Part shown: piece after piece, positions 23,766-36,092 of the stretch
Numbering within the stretch: the stretch's first letter is position 1
How the letters are laid out: each line of letters begins with the position of its first letter
From: Progne subis subis
Taxonomy: Eukaryota > Chordata > Aves > Passeriformes > Hirundinidae
Length of the DNA stretch: 64,000 nucleotides
Direction: 5' to 3'
Assembly (NCBI GenBank): GCA_022316685.1
Contig: JAKJHU010000038.1
Location: 3,768,384-3,832,383 of the forward strand
The notes under the pieces: model-generated
Databases searched by the model: none
Seen by the model: the letters and a program-made list of their open reading frames with translations, nothing else
What the model was told of the DNA's origin: nothing
Program-made: the position numbers and the translations under genes

Positions 23766-25689
23766 TACATCAGATATTCTTCCATCAATTACTACACCAT
23801 TTGCAAACAGCAAACATTTTATCTTTCAAGTGGTTAGCAGAAAAGGCATTGTTTTGATAAAGTTAGGAGAAATTAGGAGTGCTTCAGTGCTCTCAGGTAC
23901 TAATTGATTCAATTTGGCTGATCCTTACAACTGCCCAAACGCGGGGCGCTTATGCACTCTGCCCATAGTCACTCTCCTTCTAATATATACCCATTTAACA
24001 GGCAGACAGAGGCTTTCTGGTATCAATAAACATAAAAGCTTCATGTCCACACTCAATATCCAACAAATGCTAAAGGTCACATGTGCTAAAGTTAATCTGC
24101 CATCTTGTGGGTATATATCACAATACACTTTTTTTTTATTATCAACCATACAATGTATTACAGACAAATTAGCATCTTGTATTTGTATATAAACCACCTA
24201 AAGGTTTCTGATGAAAAATGGGAGATGCAAATACAACCTACCACCTGCTAAATAAGACATACACAATGAGTATTGTAATTCCTAAAGAAGTAACCACAGA
24301 GGAATATTACCCAAGATACAGTAGTAATTCTAGTTGGACAGACACTATAGGCTGGAAACTTGGTCCCTTGAAACAAATAACAATATAGGTATAAATTACG
24401 AGCTAACTGCATAATAAATTAGTGTAATTAAAATAAAGAAAAATACTCTTCTTCAAACACAGGAAAAAAGATCAGTCATAAGGTGCTGAGTAACAACTTC
24501 ATTACTGCTTTGGCTGCCAGTTAAATTTTACATGGCATAGAGCAAGTGCCAATTTAAAGGTAAAGTCCGAATGGCATCTGCAATGGTACAAGCATCAAAA
24601 GTGTTTCCCCATAGATACATAAAACTTGCCAGCAAATTATCAAAGAAAAAAAAAAATCTTAAATATGCTTAAATACAGCCTTGAAATGCAAACAGCTCTT
24701 TCTATTCTGTGTGGAATATTGTTTCATTAATACACAAAAATATAATGAAATTATATTAGTTAAATTAGTGATTAACTTCAACAGTGTCATGAAATGTTGT
24801 TCCCTGGTAGAAACTCCCAAACTTCCATCACACTTCATGTTCTTTATTTGTTCTTACTCTAATAAAAACCTCTCTCTAGTCATGAATTGTGGAAAGTCTA
24901 TAAAATTAACAGTAAAACTTTGATTGTATTTTATATGCAGATAATTTATTTCAGTGTAATCCATCAAGACACTTTTCCTCAACTCTGAAGATAATGACTA
25001 TCTGCAAAGCTGTAAGACTCTAAGGTGCTTTCATAGGAATATTCCTACTAGATAGAAATAGTACACTAGTATGGAGTCATCATATGTCTAAAACATTTGC
25101 TTTTTTAACAGTTGGAAATCAAAACTCTGGTTATATCTTAGCAAAAGGTATTTAGGGCGTTTTAATAAAAACAAACAAATGGACTCAAAGACGGGGAAAA
25201 TTTCATTTTAAACCATCATTCTTAGAGCCACAAAGTGTATCACTTGCAAAAGTGTTGTCGTAAAGATTCACATTTTTCTTCAGCAGGATTAAGGATTTAG
25301 GGTCATTCATTGAGACATATTTTTTTCTCATTATTTTTAAGTGAAGATCGGTCTTTTAGCTTTAGCTAGCCCGTAAAGATTCCAGGTTTTCTTTCCAAGA
25401 GAAAAAACCCAGGGAAAATATATCTCAATAGCTTATGATGTCCCTCTCAAATGCTTTTCAAGAAGAAAAAGAAAAATCATTTTCTAATGAACACCTGGGA
25501 TGTATTTTCAGACTGAGAAAAAAGGCTTCACACAATGGCAATATCATATGAAATAAATTTCTACAGTTATGTATAACTTTGTCATTTCTCATTATGGGAA
25601 TGTATTATGTATACATATACAAAATGCAGTTCAGGAAATTTTATAAAGATTCAGCAGTGTTACAAAAGGTGACAACAAACAAAAGAAAT
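23766..25689. other. Intergenic, no gene recognised
   Basis: AT-rich sequence with no supported gene or repeat family. Confidence 0.6.
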
Positions 25690-25940
25690 CATGCTTCACT
25701 AACTTGATTGTCTTACACAACGACAACTGACTGGATAGACAAGGAGAAAGCAGTGGATGTTGTCTACCTGGACTTCAGCAAGGATTTTGACACTGTTCTC
25801 CCCCTCCACCAAAGCAAGCTCAGAAAGTGCAGGCTGGACAAGTGGATGGTGAGGTGGATTAAGAACTGTCTGAATGGCAGGTCTCAAAGGGCTGTGATCA
25901 GTGGCACAGAACCTACTCATCTAAACAGTCTCTAAAGCAA
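25690..25940 (+). mobile_element. CR1 LINE fragment (RT core), sense
   Basis: The plus-strand translation has VDVVYLDFSKDFDTVLP followed by LDKWMVRWIKNCLNGRSQRA, matching the catalytic palm start and fingers region of CR1 reverse transcriptase. Only about 250 bp remains. It is truncated on both sides and not functional. Confidence 0.9.
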
Positions 25941-28462
25941 GTCAACTGTTAGAAAAAGATAAATACCATCAAGATATCCCTCCCAGAACAGTAAAGAGGA
26001 AAAAAAATCTGAAACAAAATCTCCCAGCAAACAAAAAATCCCAGCTTATTTAACACTTGTATTTTCTTTGCAATACATTAATATACAATACACAAAAAAG
26101 TTTGTTTCAGGGGAACTTGAACAACTCTAAGTCTTCTCTGAAGAAAATGTCTTTGAATTGCTCTGAAATAATAGCGTGGCTTCAGTGCTGCTCATACAAA
26201 TTATATTTGCTTGGATTGTAAATTGGGCAAATTTAAGTAAATCATTCACTAAACTGTGTGGTTTGGTTTATTTCCCTTCCCTAGCATATTAAGATTCCAG
26301 AAACAGAATTTCTAGATCAAGCTAAGTTATTTCTGGTTTTTCTACTGGTGCTGACTGAAACATGTTCTTGTTCCACAGGTTGCAACTTACCTACTACCCT
26401 CCCCAAATAAATGACAATCTTGGCATCTCTTATGCCCTGTTTATATCCTCTCTCTGTGCTGCTCTCCATAGTTATCACCTATTACCTTTCTCATATGATA
26501 TGAGACCAATTATTCTCAACGGTATTCAATTTTGAAGTTTGTTGTTCTCCTTCAGAACCATAAAAGGGGCTTCTGTGACCAAATGCTCTTTTTCGAACTG
26601 TGCTAATTGTTCCAAGAAAACGTATCACCTGTACCTGCAATTCTAATCTAGCACCTGAGAAGACACAGGAGCCAGTACAATCAACAATATCTGTATAGTT
26701 GTTTTAATAATTCCAAAATGGATTAAATGAAGAGATCCTATACAATCACTTTATGGCATTAGTACATACTGAATTTCATAACTATTGGAGTGATGCAACT
26801 GAGATCTGTGCATAGATGAATAAAAACAATCATGCGTTAGATGCCAGTAAAATGCTAGCAAGGGTTAATTTCTGCTTTAATCCTTGGACAGTTATGTGGC
26901 TGCTATTAAATGTGCTCTTAAATAATATTATTTATAATATGTCTTGATCTGTAAGGGAGTGATGAATAAAATAACTAGGAAATGTTATTTCTTCCCTCAT
27001 GATAAAGTGGGAGAAAGAAGGGAGAAAAAGATTCAGGATTCATAGCAGACCATGTCGTGAAGTCAAAGAATCCAGGGTACAAAGAAAAGCAGTGACATCA
27101 AAACTGGTAATTATTTAATAACTACAATGTTATTCACATTGAAACACAGCAAATTTCAGATAAAACCAGGATCCTTTCCAGTTTTCAGTTATTTAGCTTT
27201 AAAGGAGATAGCTCTTTGCCATAAAGAAAAGGTTATGTTAAAAACCCAGTCATCTGGTGAAAAATAGAACTCTATCATCCTAGCCTAGTTTTTGCAAATT
27301 TCATCTCAAATAATAAAATTAATTTTCTAAGTGAGCAGTGTTCTAAATAACAAAGTCAACATTCTCCATTTCTGTTCTATCACCTGACTGAGTTTAAAAT
27401 TCTACTGTTTTGAGTACACCCACCCACTATAAAAAAGTGAAGGAATAAAAAATAAACACACATAGTACAACATCACCTATTTACATACATTCATGTCTGT
27501 AATGCAGAAGCAGACAGGAAGATATCAAGCAGATCAGGAGCAAGCAGGGAAACAGAGATAGCCATTCATGTGGACAACACACTCAACCTACCAAGCACTG
27601 CAGTAAGATTCCAGGGTAACTATTCTTATCCTGTTTCTGAGTAATAAAGAGATGACAAATACGAAACACAAAAATTACAAAAGGAAGGTAAGTCTTGGAG
27701 ACAAACACTGAGGCTCTTGAATTCATATTAATATGGATAGTAGCACGAGCACTCAGCTCATTTACAGAATCCGAGATAAATAATACAGAAGAATAAAGAC
27801 TAAGAAAACATTAACAATTTTCTCTCAGTTTTCATATAGCTTTGTGTTATTTATTTGGAATAACACTGGATATTAGTAGGGGTAAATGAAGCTCTAATCT
27901 TGAGCTTTTTACTAAGATGACATAAAAAGCTCTGAAATCCAATAATTTTTTCTTAATGTCTTTAATATTACTGCCACAGAATGGTAAGAGATTACCAGAG
28001 AGAAAACAAAACCTAACTGCATGTAGGTCTTCATTAGGAAACCAGGATGTACTTTAACCCACTAGAAGAAACTCACTGATGATGCCAGCTGTGACCAGGC
28101 AGAACAGATAAGGAAGAACAAAATTTTCAAAAATCTCACCACGCCTTTGTGTTTACTCTAGTTTACTATATGTGATCCTGAATTTTTTTACTCTCAATAA
28201 GTGACAGCTTAAATCTAAAAATCATTATAAACTGTGTACAAACTGTTGCTGTGACACTAAAGATCTTTGTCATTGTAGTTGTGATGTCGCCATTTTATCA
28301 TTTATCCTCTACTTCTGATTAATGATCAAATACAAGATTTTGCAGTGAAGAGAAAAACTGTTGGCTTGTTTATGCACCATTTAACATGAGGTGACAGAAG
28401 GAAGGATCTTTAAATCACCACATTCTAAAATAATTTAATGGCTAACAAGATGGCTGTATATT

Positions 28463-28484
28463 GACCACATATGAATATGTGGTC
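28463..28484. repeat. Perfect 10-bp inverted repeat
   Basis: GACCACATAT, two bases, ATATGTGGTC. The arms match perfectly with a 2-nt spacer. Confidence 0.8.
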
Positions 28485-31400
28485 TTACACGACCCTGTTC
28501 TCTTTGTGGTGACCTGTGTTAAGGTACCCTACAAATGATTTCAAATTATGGAAAGCATGGGATCAATTCTGGTTAAATACTAGTGTTGATTCCATGGCTT
28601 ACATTTTTAGTGAAGAGTCTCCTTAAAAATTAACTATCATATTTTGGATGAATAAAGTAAATCCAATTAAGCATAAAACAGAATTTCAGTAGGTCAATAA
28701 CTAATTAAAAAATTATGATTATTTCATAGCAACTTGCAATAAGGATACTCTAAAATTCTTATTGACTTGCCTAATCCTAGTAAAATCCTTCTAATGTGTT
28801 TTTATAGACCATAACTCTACAGTACAGCAAGCAGAGTTTGTGCATAAACAAGATGACCTAGTTTTCAACATCTGCAAGTCTTAGCTTGAAGCTTGTTTGT
28901 TACTTGAAAAGGCAATTAAAATTTAAACAAGTGTGAAAGAACAAACTTATTTTCCTTGAATTTCTGTGAAAAAACCCAGTTACACATTAACTAATATTTA
29001 ATACAAAGCCACATCAGACCTCAAAATAACAGCAGATAATTAGCATTCATTTTTTAGAATAAAACAAACCACAGACAGATACTAAAACATACTCAAAAAT
29101 ATACAAGAACAGTAGGGGTAAACAATCCAAGAGATTAGGCTGGGCAATTCCATTCAAATTATAAACCATGGACAGAAAGTGTAATTTCACAGGACAAAAA
29201 GAGATAAGCTGTGAGTCAATGAACTAAGTGACGTATTGTATGGAATTCATTAAAAATCCAGACACTCATCTTGCAACAGAAAAACACTCCACATAAAAGG
29301 TGACTTTCAAACACCAATACTTACAGAGACAAACTCATTACTCTTTTCCTCTGATTGCAATCTTTTTTTTTTTTTTTTTTTTCATTGCGTTTGCCTCTTT
29401 TACTATTTAACTAGGATGGACTTGTTGTTAGTTATTGAATATGATGTTTATTACAAGAAGACAGGTGATACATATATCAAAATAATTTCTGTTCCAAAGA
29501 GCTTGGAAACCAAACACAGGAAAGCACAGGAAAAACTGCCAAAGGACCAAAGGGCATTACAGCGCCCATTTTAAGAGGGAACTAAAGAACCCAAGTAATC
29601 TATGCTTCTTCATGTCCTGAAAAATGTTCTGGAAGACAAAGGTGCAAGAGCTTAATATATGTTATACTAAAAAAACTATACTGAGTAAATTTAGCTCCAT
29701 CCCTGTCACAGCCCCAAATGATGGCTTTCTAGTTAAAGCACAAACGCTGAAATAAAGAGGACTGTATCCAGTTACCAGTTCCTCTGCAGGACTTCAGACT
29801 TTCAGCTGAGACTGTTACTTATTTTCTCTATTTCCATCTGTGTTCAGAGTCCAAATATATGTAACATTTACATAAAGAAGCTTTCTAGACTTTCCCTATG
29901 GAAAGTCTCCTTGTTCTGCGTAAGGCATATAAATTATTTTCATGACGAAATTCATGTAGCATTCTACAAACTCTCAATACTATAAACATAAGATTTCTGC
30001 TTTCACAGACCACAGTATTCATAAAAGGAACAACTGATAAAGATGAAGGATGGAAAATAGAGTAGTCACAGGACACTAACCACCTTCTAAAATTAAGTAT
30101 GCATTGCCATTTTTTGTGAATGTATATTTAAAACACAAATTCAAAAGTATAAATGCATTATCTGATTACATAAATATCTGATCTTTGCATTAAAGTAATG
30201 TAGAAGAATAGGTTACCATTAGCACAGAAATATTATTATTTCCTTACTATACATTTATGTACTTTCTACTCCTCCTATTTATCTTATTTTGTCTTCATAT
30301 TGTTGTGATTTCTTTATTGTTTTAATTACCACCTGCTCAGACCTTTTGCTCTTATTAATACAAAGTATTTTCAAAGCATGAAAGACACCAGACATATAAA
30401 TATATGCTTTTACTTTGATAGTGGGCAAAATCATAGAATAGAAAATAAAGACCGCAGTTTAGAATTGGAGTTGGTAAAATAACTGATCAGCTAACTGAAA
30501 CAGCTTAAGGAGAACTAAGTCTTGCCAAACATCAATTTTTTTCTGAATACAGGTTTATTTGATCAAAGTAACTGTGTTGACATCAAATGCCTGGTAGAGT
30601 CTTCTAATAGGCTTATTCACATTCTGAGATACAGAAAGCAAAAATTAGTAATATATAAAACACAGGTATCCAAAGATAAATGTAAATGAGACACTTTTAA
30701 TACAACAGAGCATTTCCATGCAAATTCCATGTGGCTGGTTTTGGCCAACAGAAACACAGACCTGTTTATTATAGCCTGGAGCATGGTCCTGCAGCACATT
30801 CTGGCATACTTGCTCAAGAAGAAAAGAGAAGTCGAAAAAGGTGAAAACCGTGCATCACATACCAACAATCCAACTGAATACTGAAGCAATGTGATTATCA
30901 TCAACCTATTACATGCAGAAGTTATTCTTTTTACATTCTTAAAATGCAGTGAGATAATATGGCTTGCATACAATTCTCTTCAATATCATAATCTGGTAAT
31001 AGATGCAAAGTCTAATTCCCAGTCTCAGAATATCTGCATATGAGCTACAGCCCAGTAAAATCACTCTATTTACTATGATTTACACAACTTATTTTACTCC
31101 CACAAAGGGGAGTTAGTAGAATTTCTACTAGAATACTAAAAGAAAAAAATAACAATCAAAATCCCTACAAGAAACATAAAATAGCAAAAATTAGAAGTAT
31201 TAAAAAAAACCCCATACCTAGAAACATCTCTTTGGATTAAATGGTATTATCACGCACATGAGTTTACATGCTTTGGAGTTCAAATTGCATGACTCCAGTA
31301 TTTCTTTCACCAGTAGAACAGCTTTACATATTAACAATTATTTCTTTAAATCATATGCATCTCCTTATTGAAGAATCCTGCCTTAGTGTAACTTATGTTT

Positions 31401-33423
31401 GGATTTTATCATTCTACCATCCTCTCCTTCTCTTAGACAATTCATTTGCTTGTGGCACCATCTAAGAAAAGATTACAGGTTAACCTGGCAGCTATTAGCC
31501 AACCAGTTTCCCTTCCAGGACAGCACCCCTGGGCATATGGTCAGGCAAATCAGCTCACTCCCTCCTGATTCACCCCAGACAGGGACACAAGTGATTCATC
31601 CCTCCTGGCAGATAAGATGCTGACATTTCCATCTCTGTTTTCTGGGTTAGCCGTCAGATTGCTGACACGATCCCCCTTTGTTTTCTCCCTATTCTCTTTA
31701 CATTAGAGACAGGAACTCTAGCAGGTGAACACCTACTCTCTTCTACAGAATGGAAACACCATGTGGAAACCACTTTACAAGTAGTTTCATTTTTAAAGTA
31801 TAAAAGTTAAACACATATGTTAAAAATATATATATTACAAAACTCAGTTTGACAAAAAAGTATCCCAAGTCGTGATGCATATGAATTTCACATACAGATG
31901 TTATTTATCAAGGAGCACAAAAGGTTTTGCAAAGATTTCAGAAGGTACTGCAAAAACACTTATGAACAGATCTTGATTCATAAAAAAAAATTAGATCATA
32001 CTTCTTTTTTAATTTAAATGAAACGCAGTTTTAATTCCAAAATTTAAAGAAATTTAAATTTGGAATTTGTGAAAGGAAATGCAGCTTTTGACAGCAAACA
32101 AGTGACTTCAATAGCTTTAGGAGTGCAAGAGTTTGGTCTAAAAGTTTCTCTATCTATAAAATAAGGATATATTAACATTTTTTGTGGTGCTTTCCAGATC
32201 CATTAACTTTAAGCAAGTTAAGCTTGACATTACTCAACTGTAAAAACACAAAAATGTTAATTATATATAGGATTACGCAAATAAATCTTCCTAGGAATGG
32301 AACTTCAAAACCCCTACAGGACACAGTGAGAGAGGACAGGCCTAGATACAGGACTGGTGGAATTTAAAAAGACCACTAGTACTCTAAGAAGAAAAAAAGC
32401 AGTGGACCCATAAACTTCTGACACCACTAGACCAGACATTGTGGAGCACACAAGAACATGGAAACTATTTGTTTATTCACTGTTCACTGAAATCTCACTA
32501 ATTTGTGAACAATACATTGGGCTTTTTCTCCAGAGATTAAATCATCAAAGGCAAAAAACATACAGCATTTTGCATGGAGGTTTGTCTTACAATGATAGCT
32601 CAAACCCAAACCATTCTGCAACCTCCCACACAAATGAGCTTTTTAAATACGCTATGCTTTTAATATGCCTATTTTAATATACCCCAGAAATTGAAAAAAT
32701 TCCAATGTGCCCACTGCCTCTTCTCTAGGCTAGCACTCCCATTTTTGCAGTTTCTTAGACCTGGTAAGTGCTGCTTGCACATAGCTAAAAGAGTTCCTGT
32801 GAAAAAAGAAGCAATTAATGATAGCCTCCAAAAGTAAAACAAAATTAACTTTCCCATATCCTTAAACTTCTTTCTCAACATTTGTTTCTTGTCAGTTTCA
32901 ATGGAAGAAGGTGAAAAATGGCACTCAGCGCTAGATCTGCTAGAACATTACAATTCTTGACATAGCACCTAATGGGACAATGGAAGAGAGTTGATTTGAA
33001 CAATTTAATTTCAAAAATGGGCTAAGAGGGGAATAGACAAATTTATCTTGCAAAATAAATATAATTTTTAATTCCTACCAACTTCTGGGTTTGAATTTTA
33101 TTACGTTTTGAAAAATTAAAAATAATTCTATAGGTCAATCCTTGTCCCCCTAATATTCATATCCCGCACTGAACCTTCCTTTTATTTACAGAAAAACAAG
33201 ATGTTTCCTGATTCAAAATGCCTTTCAGTACATTTTAGGAAGAGAGACTTTAAAACACAAAACTGTATTTGGCAGAAATCTTTTTTATATTTTATAAAAT
33301 GGAGACCTGCAAGTAAATTCAATTTGTGGTCAAAAGAGACACAATGTTTCCTTCAAATGCAGGGTAGGATAGCTCAAAGTGCCTGTAAAATGTGCTCACT
33401 GATGCAAATGCTTAAAACATTAT

Positions 33424-33454
33424 CTACCGCCAGTAGCTGCACTACTGGCAGTAG
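33424..33454. repeat. 13-bp hairpin with one mismatch
   Basis: CTACCGCCAGTAG, a 5-nt loop CTGCA, then CTACTGGCAGTAG. Twelve of 13 positions pair. No known RNA family is recognised. Confidence 0.7.
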
Positions 33455-35214
33455 ACTACAAGTGCAGAAAATTTCTATCTACTATAGCAGAAAACTGACA
33501 CTCTATACACGCTTATAACTGAGCAAGAAAAGGCCTAGCAAAAGGAATAGAAGCACTTTTAATATATATATAACAATAAAAATCAAGTTTCTGACAAGAA
33601 ATTTCATCTACTATAAAATCTTATCTTAGAGCACACAGATTTAAAATAGGAACTATCTAAGGCAAGTTTGTGTGTCCTCAGTCAGTGGCATGAATTTCTA
33701 AAGAGGTTTCTTTACTGGGTTATCTTTGTACTATTAACAATACTATGCATATTTTATCACCATTTCCCTTTTGACAGAACTGGGTCTCCACAAACACACA
33801 GAAATCTGGAAGCAGAATATAAGTGTTTTAAAGCAAACATCTAAAATATAAATATAAGACACTACAATTGGTTTTACCATTACCGACTTTGTATTACATA
33901 AGGCGGTTACATTGAATTTTCTTTCTGATACTAGTATTGCAACAAGAAGCCCAAACTTTTAAGATTCCTTCTGAAAGCAAATAAAATTCTGTCATGTACC
34001 ACTTTTTCTGCTTTGAACTGCTAACAAACCATGTAGTGAACATTCCCAGATTCTGACTATATAGGCTATGTACCCTTGCTATGAGACCAAAGAGTCTTAC
34101 TATTCATAATCCCACTTTTTAATTAATTTAGGTCACATATATATGTATTACATATTATTACATATGCATTACATATGTATTTTTATGAGCATTGTTCAGA
34201 TAAATTGTTGAAGTTAGTGATGTCACATTTCTGGAATCAGGATTTTCTGCACGTTAGTTTAGGTGCTCCAACACCACCAAGGTCTGTGTCACGGGAGTTT
34301 TAACTCCATTTACTGACCTCTAGACCAAATAGAACTAAAGGTAAATGCAATTTAAAAAAAATTAAAAGAAAGAAAAACCCCACTGCCTGGTCCATTCAGA
34401 TTGGTGATGTAAAGGGAGAAATTAAGTAACAACACAAGAAATATACTTGTGAAAATTTTAATTCCCCAAGCCTTAAGTGCCTTCAAGCAGCTCAGGAAGG
34501 ACCAGTCAATTTCTACAATACTAAGCAGAGTTCTGCTGTCAAGGATGTATTATTCAAAATGTCCTTCTTCATCTAGGTCAAGTCATAGAGACTTTCATTT
34601 TGTTAAACCAAATGTATGCAGTCAGCAGGGTAAAAGGTGAGCTATACTTCTGAAACTAAGGCTAACCAATAACTAGATTCATGTTGTATAAATAGATCCC
34701 TTGCTATTTGTAAGTGATTTCACAAGCACTGTTGCAGGCATTTTACACTGGCTGGGTGTCATTCTGTGCTCACTCAGAGTATTTATGCCTATGTAGGTAC
34801 TGCGACCTGGGTGTTGCAGGACTATATTAAATGTCTTAACACCTCAAAATGCTGCACACCCAAAAGCTGCTGTCAGTTTAAACAAAATAATTTTTTTTTT
34901 CTGAAGTCAGTATTTGTTTATATTATTAAAAATCAATTAAAAATTAATGCAGTGAAATTTACTAAAAGACACAGATAGCTGCCAAATAAATATGGAAATT
35001 GTGACTGAAGTAACTTACAATATGAGAAGAAAAAATGAAGTAATTATTTTAATAAATTCTATGCACATACACAAAATGCAAATTCAAGACAGATAAAAAA
35101 TAACACCAAAAAGAACATTACTCATTTATAATATCTACTGAGATAGTTCTAAGTCTTCTTTGTTATTTGTAAAGAAACTTTTGAGGCTCCTGCACCTAAA
35201 ATCAGACTTACAAT

Positions 35215-35478
35215 ATCAGTTATGTTTGTGTTCTTGGCTGTGACATCCTTGGCCGTGCAGCCCCCGCACTGCACTCTTGTGTGGTGGCTTGGTAATGCAA
35301 TAGCTCACTTCTACTTTTTTCAACAGCGTGCACTCTCCTACACAGAGATGCACCATGGGAAAGGAGTGACATAGCAGTAACCAGCGTGGCAGAGGAATTC
35401 CTTGGACCTAATTTTTTTGCTGCTGGAGGATACAGCAAGAAAAAAAAAAAGAAAAAAAAAAAAAAAAAAAAAAAAAAA
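35215..35478 (+). mobile_element. Possible retroposed sequence with A-rich tail
   Basis: A block of clearly higher GC (CCTTGGCCGTGCAGCCCC and onward) ends in GCAAG followed by A11-G-A29-type tail (about 35,440-35,478). A 3' oligo-A tail on a compositionally foreign block suggests a retrocopy of some RNA. No source gene is recognised and no convincing target-site duplication is seen; GTGTTCTT occurs at about 35,229 and again after the tail, but 11 bases separate it from the tail. It could be unrelated sequence next to a poly-A run. Confidence 0.35.
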
Positions 35479-35789
35479 CCACACCTGCAAGTGTTCTTTT
35501 CTGAATTGGCACTGTAGATCAGGACTACTAAATATTTATCTTGCAAATAAAACTGACTGAAGAGAAAGTAGTAAGACAAGCTGTTACTATCATAGTATGG
35601 TTCAACAATAATTATTCATAGAATAATAATAAAATACTTATTTTAAGTGGAAAGAACCTACTATAATTCCTCATGCAATTCCATCTCTTGGCTGTAATAG
35701 GAATTGAGATACTCAATTTCTTAACGCTTTTCTTGGCTTTATCACACCTATGCTTATCACACCTATAATGACTGTGACCACATTGGTGC
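35479..35789. other. Intergenic, nothing recognised
   Basis: Short AT-rich stretch with no feature. Confidence 0.5.
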
Positions 35790-35898
35790 ACTTCTGGACC
35801 AAATCTAGTGAGCTGTTGACATGGTAGTGATTGGTGAAAGGCTGGACTGGATACTTGGGCATCTTTTCCAACCTTAAGGATTCTATGATTCTAACTGC
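35790..35898 (+). mobile_element. CR1 LINE 3' tail, sense
   Basis: The block GGCTGGACTGGATACTTGGG, then TCTTTTCCAACCTTAAGG, then ATTCTATGATTCT is the standard CR1 3' end with its terminal 8-bp repeat. The left boundary is approximate. Only the 3' tail inserted, as is usual for CR1. Confidence 0.82.
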
Positions 35899-36057
35899 AC
35901 TGGTAACCTACTGTCACCACCCCAATCCTGCCACCACCAGAATGCTGCCATCACCTCATTCCTGCAGATGTTTTCAATATTATAATCAGTTGTACTTATG
36001 CTTTTAAGGCAGAACCAAGAATCTTAAAATAATTTTTAAAATATTTGAATAATGTGC

Positions 36058-36092
<35 letters not shown>

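Larger units (their letters stand above)
25941..35214. other. Intergenic, no gene recognised
   Basis: About 9.3 kb of AT-rich sequence. T20 lies at 29,363-29,382. There is a perfect inverted repeat at 28,463-28,484 and a hairpin at 33,424-33,454 (listed separately). No coding sequence is supported; a somewhat GC-richer block at 31,480-31,670 has no recognised identity. Confidence 0.55.

Noticed and set aside
35220..35579. 119-aa minus-strand frame
   Set aside because: It runs through the poly-A tract (poly-Phe) and has no recognised domain; the segment is better viewed as a possible retrocopy.
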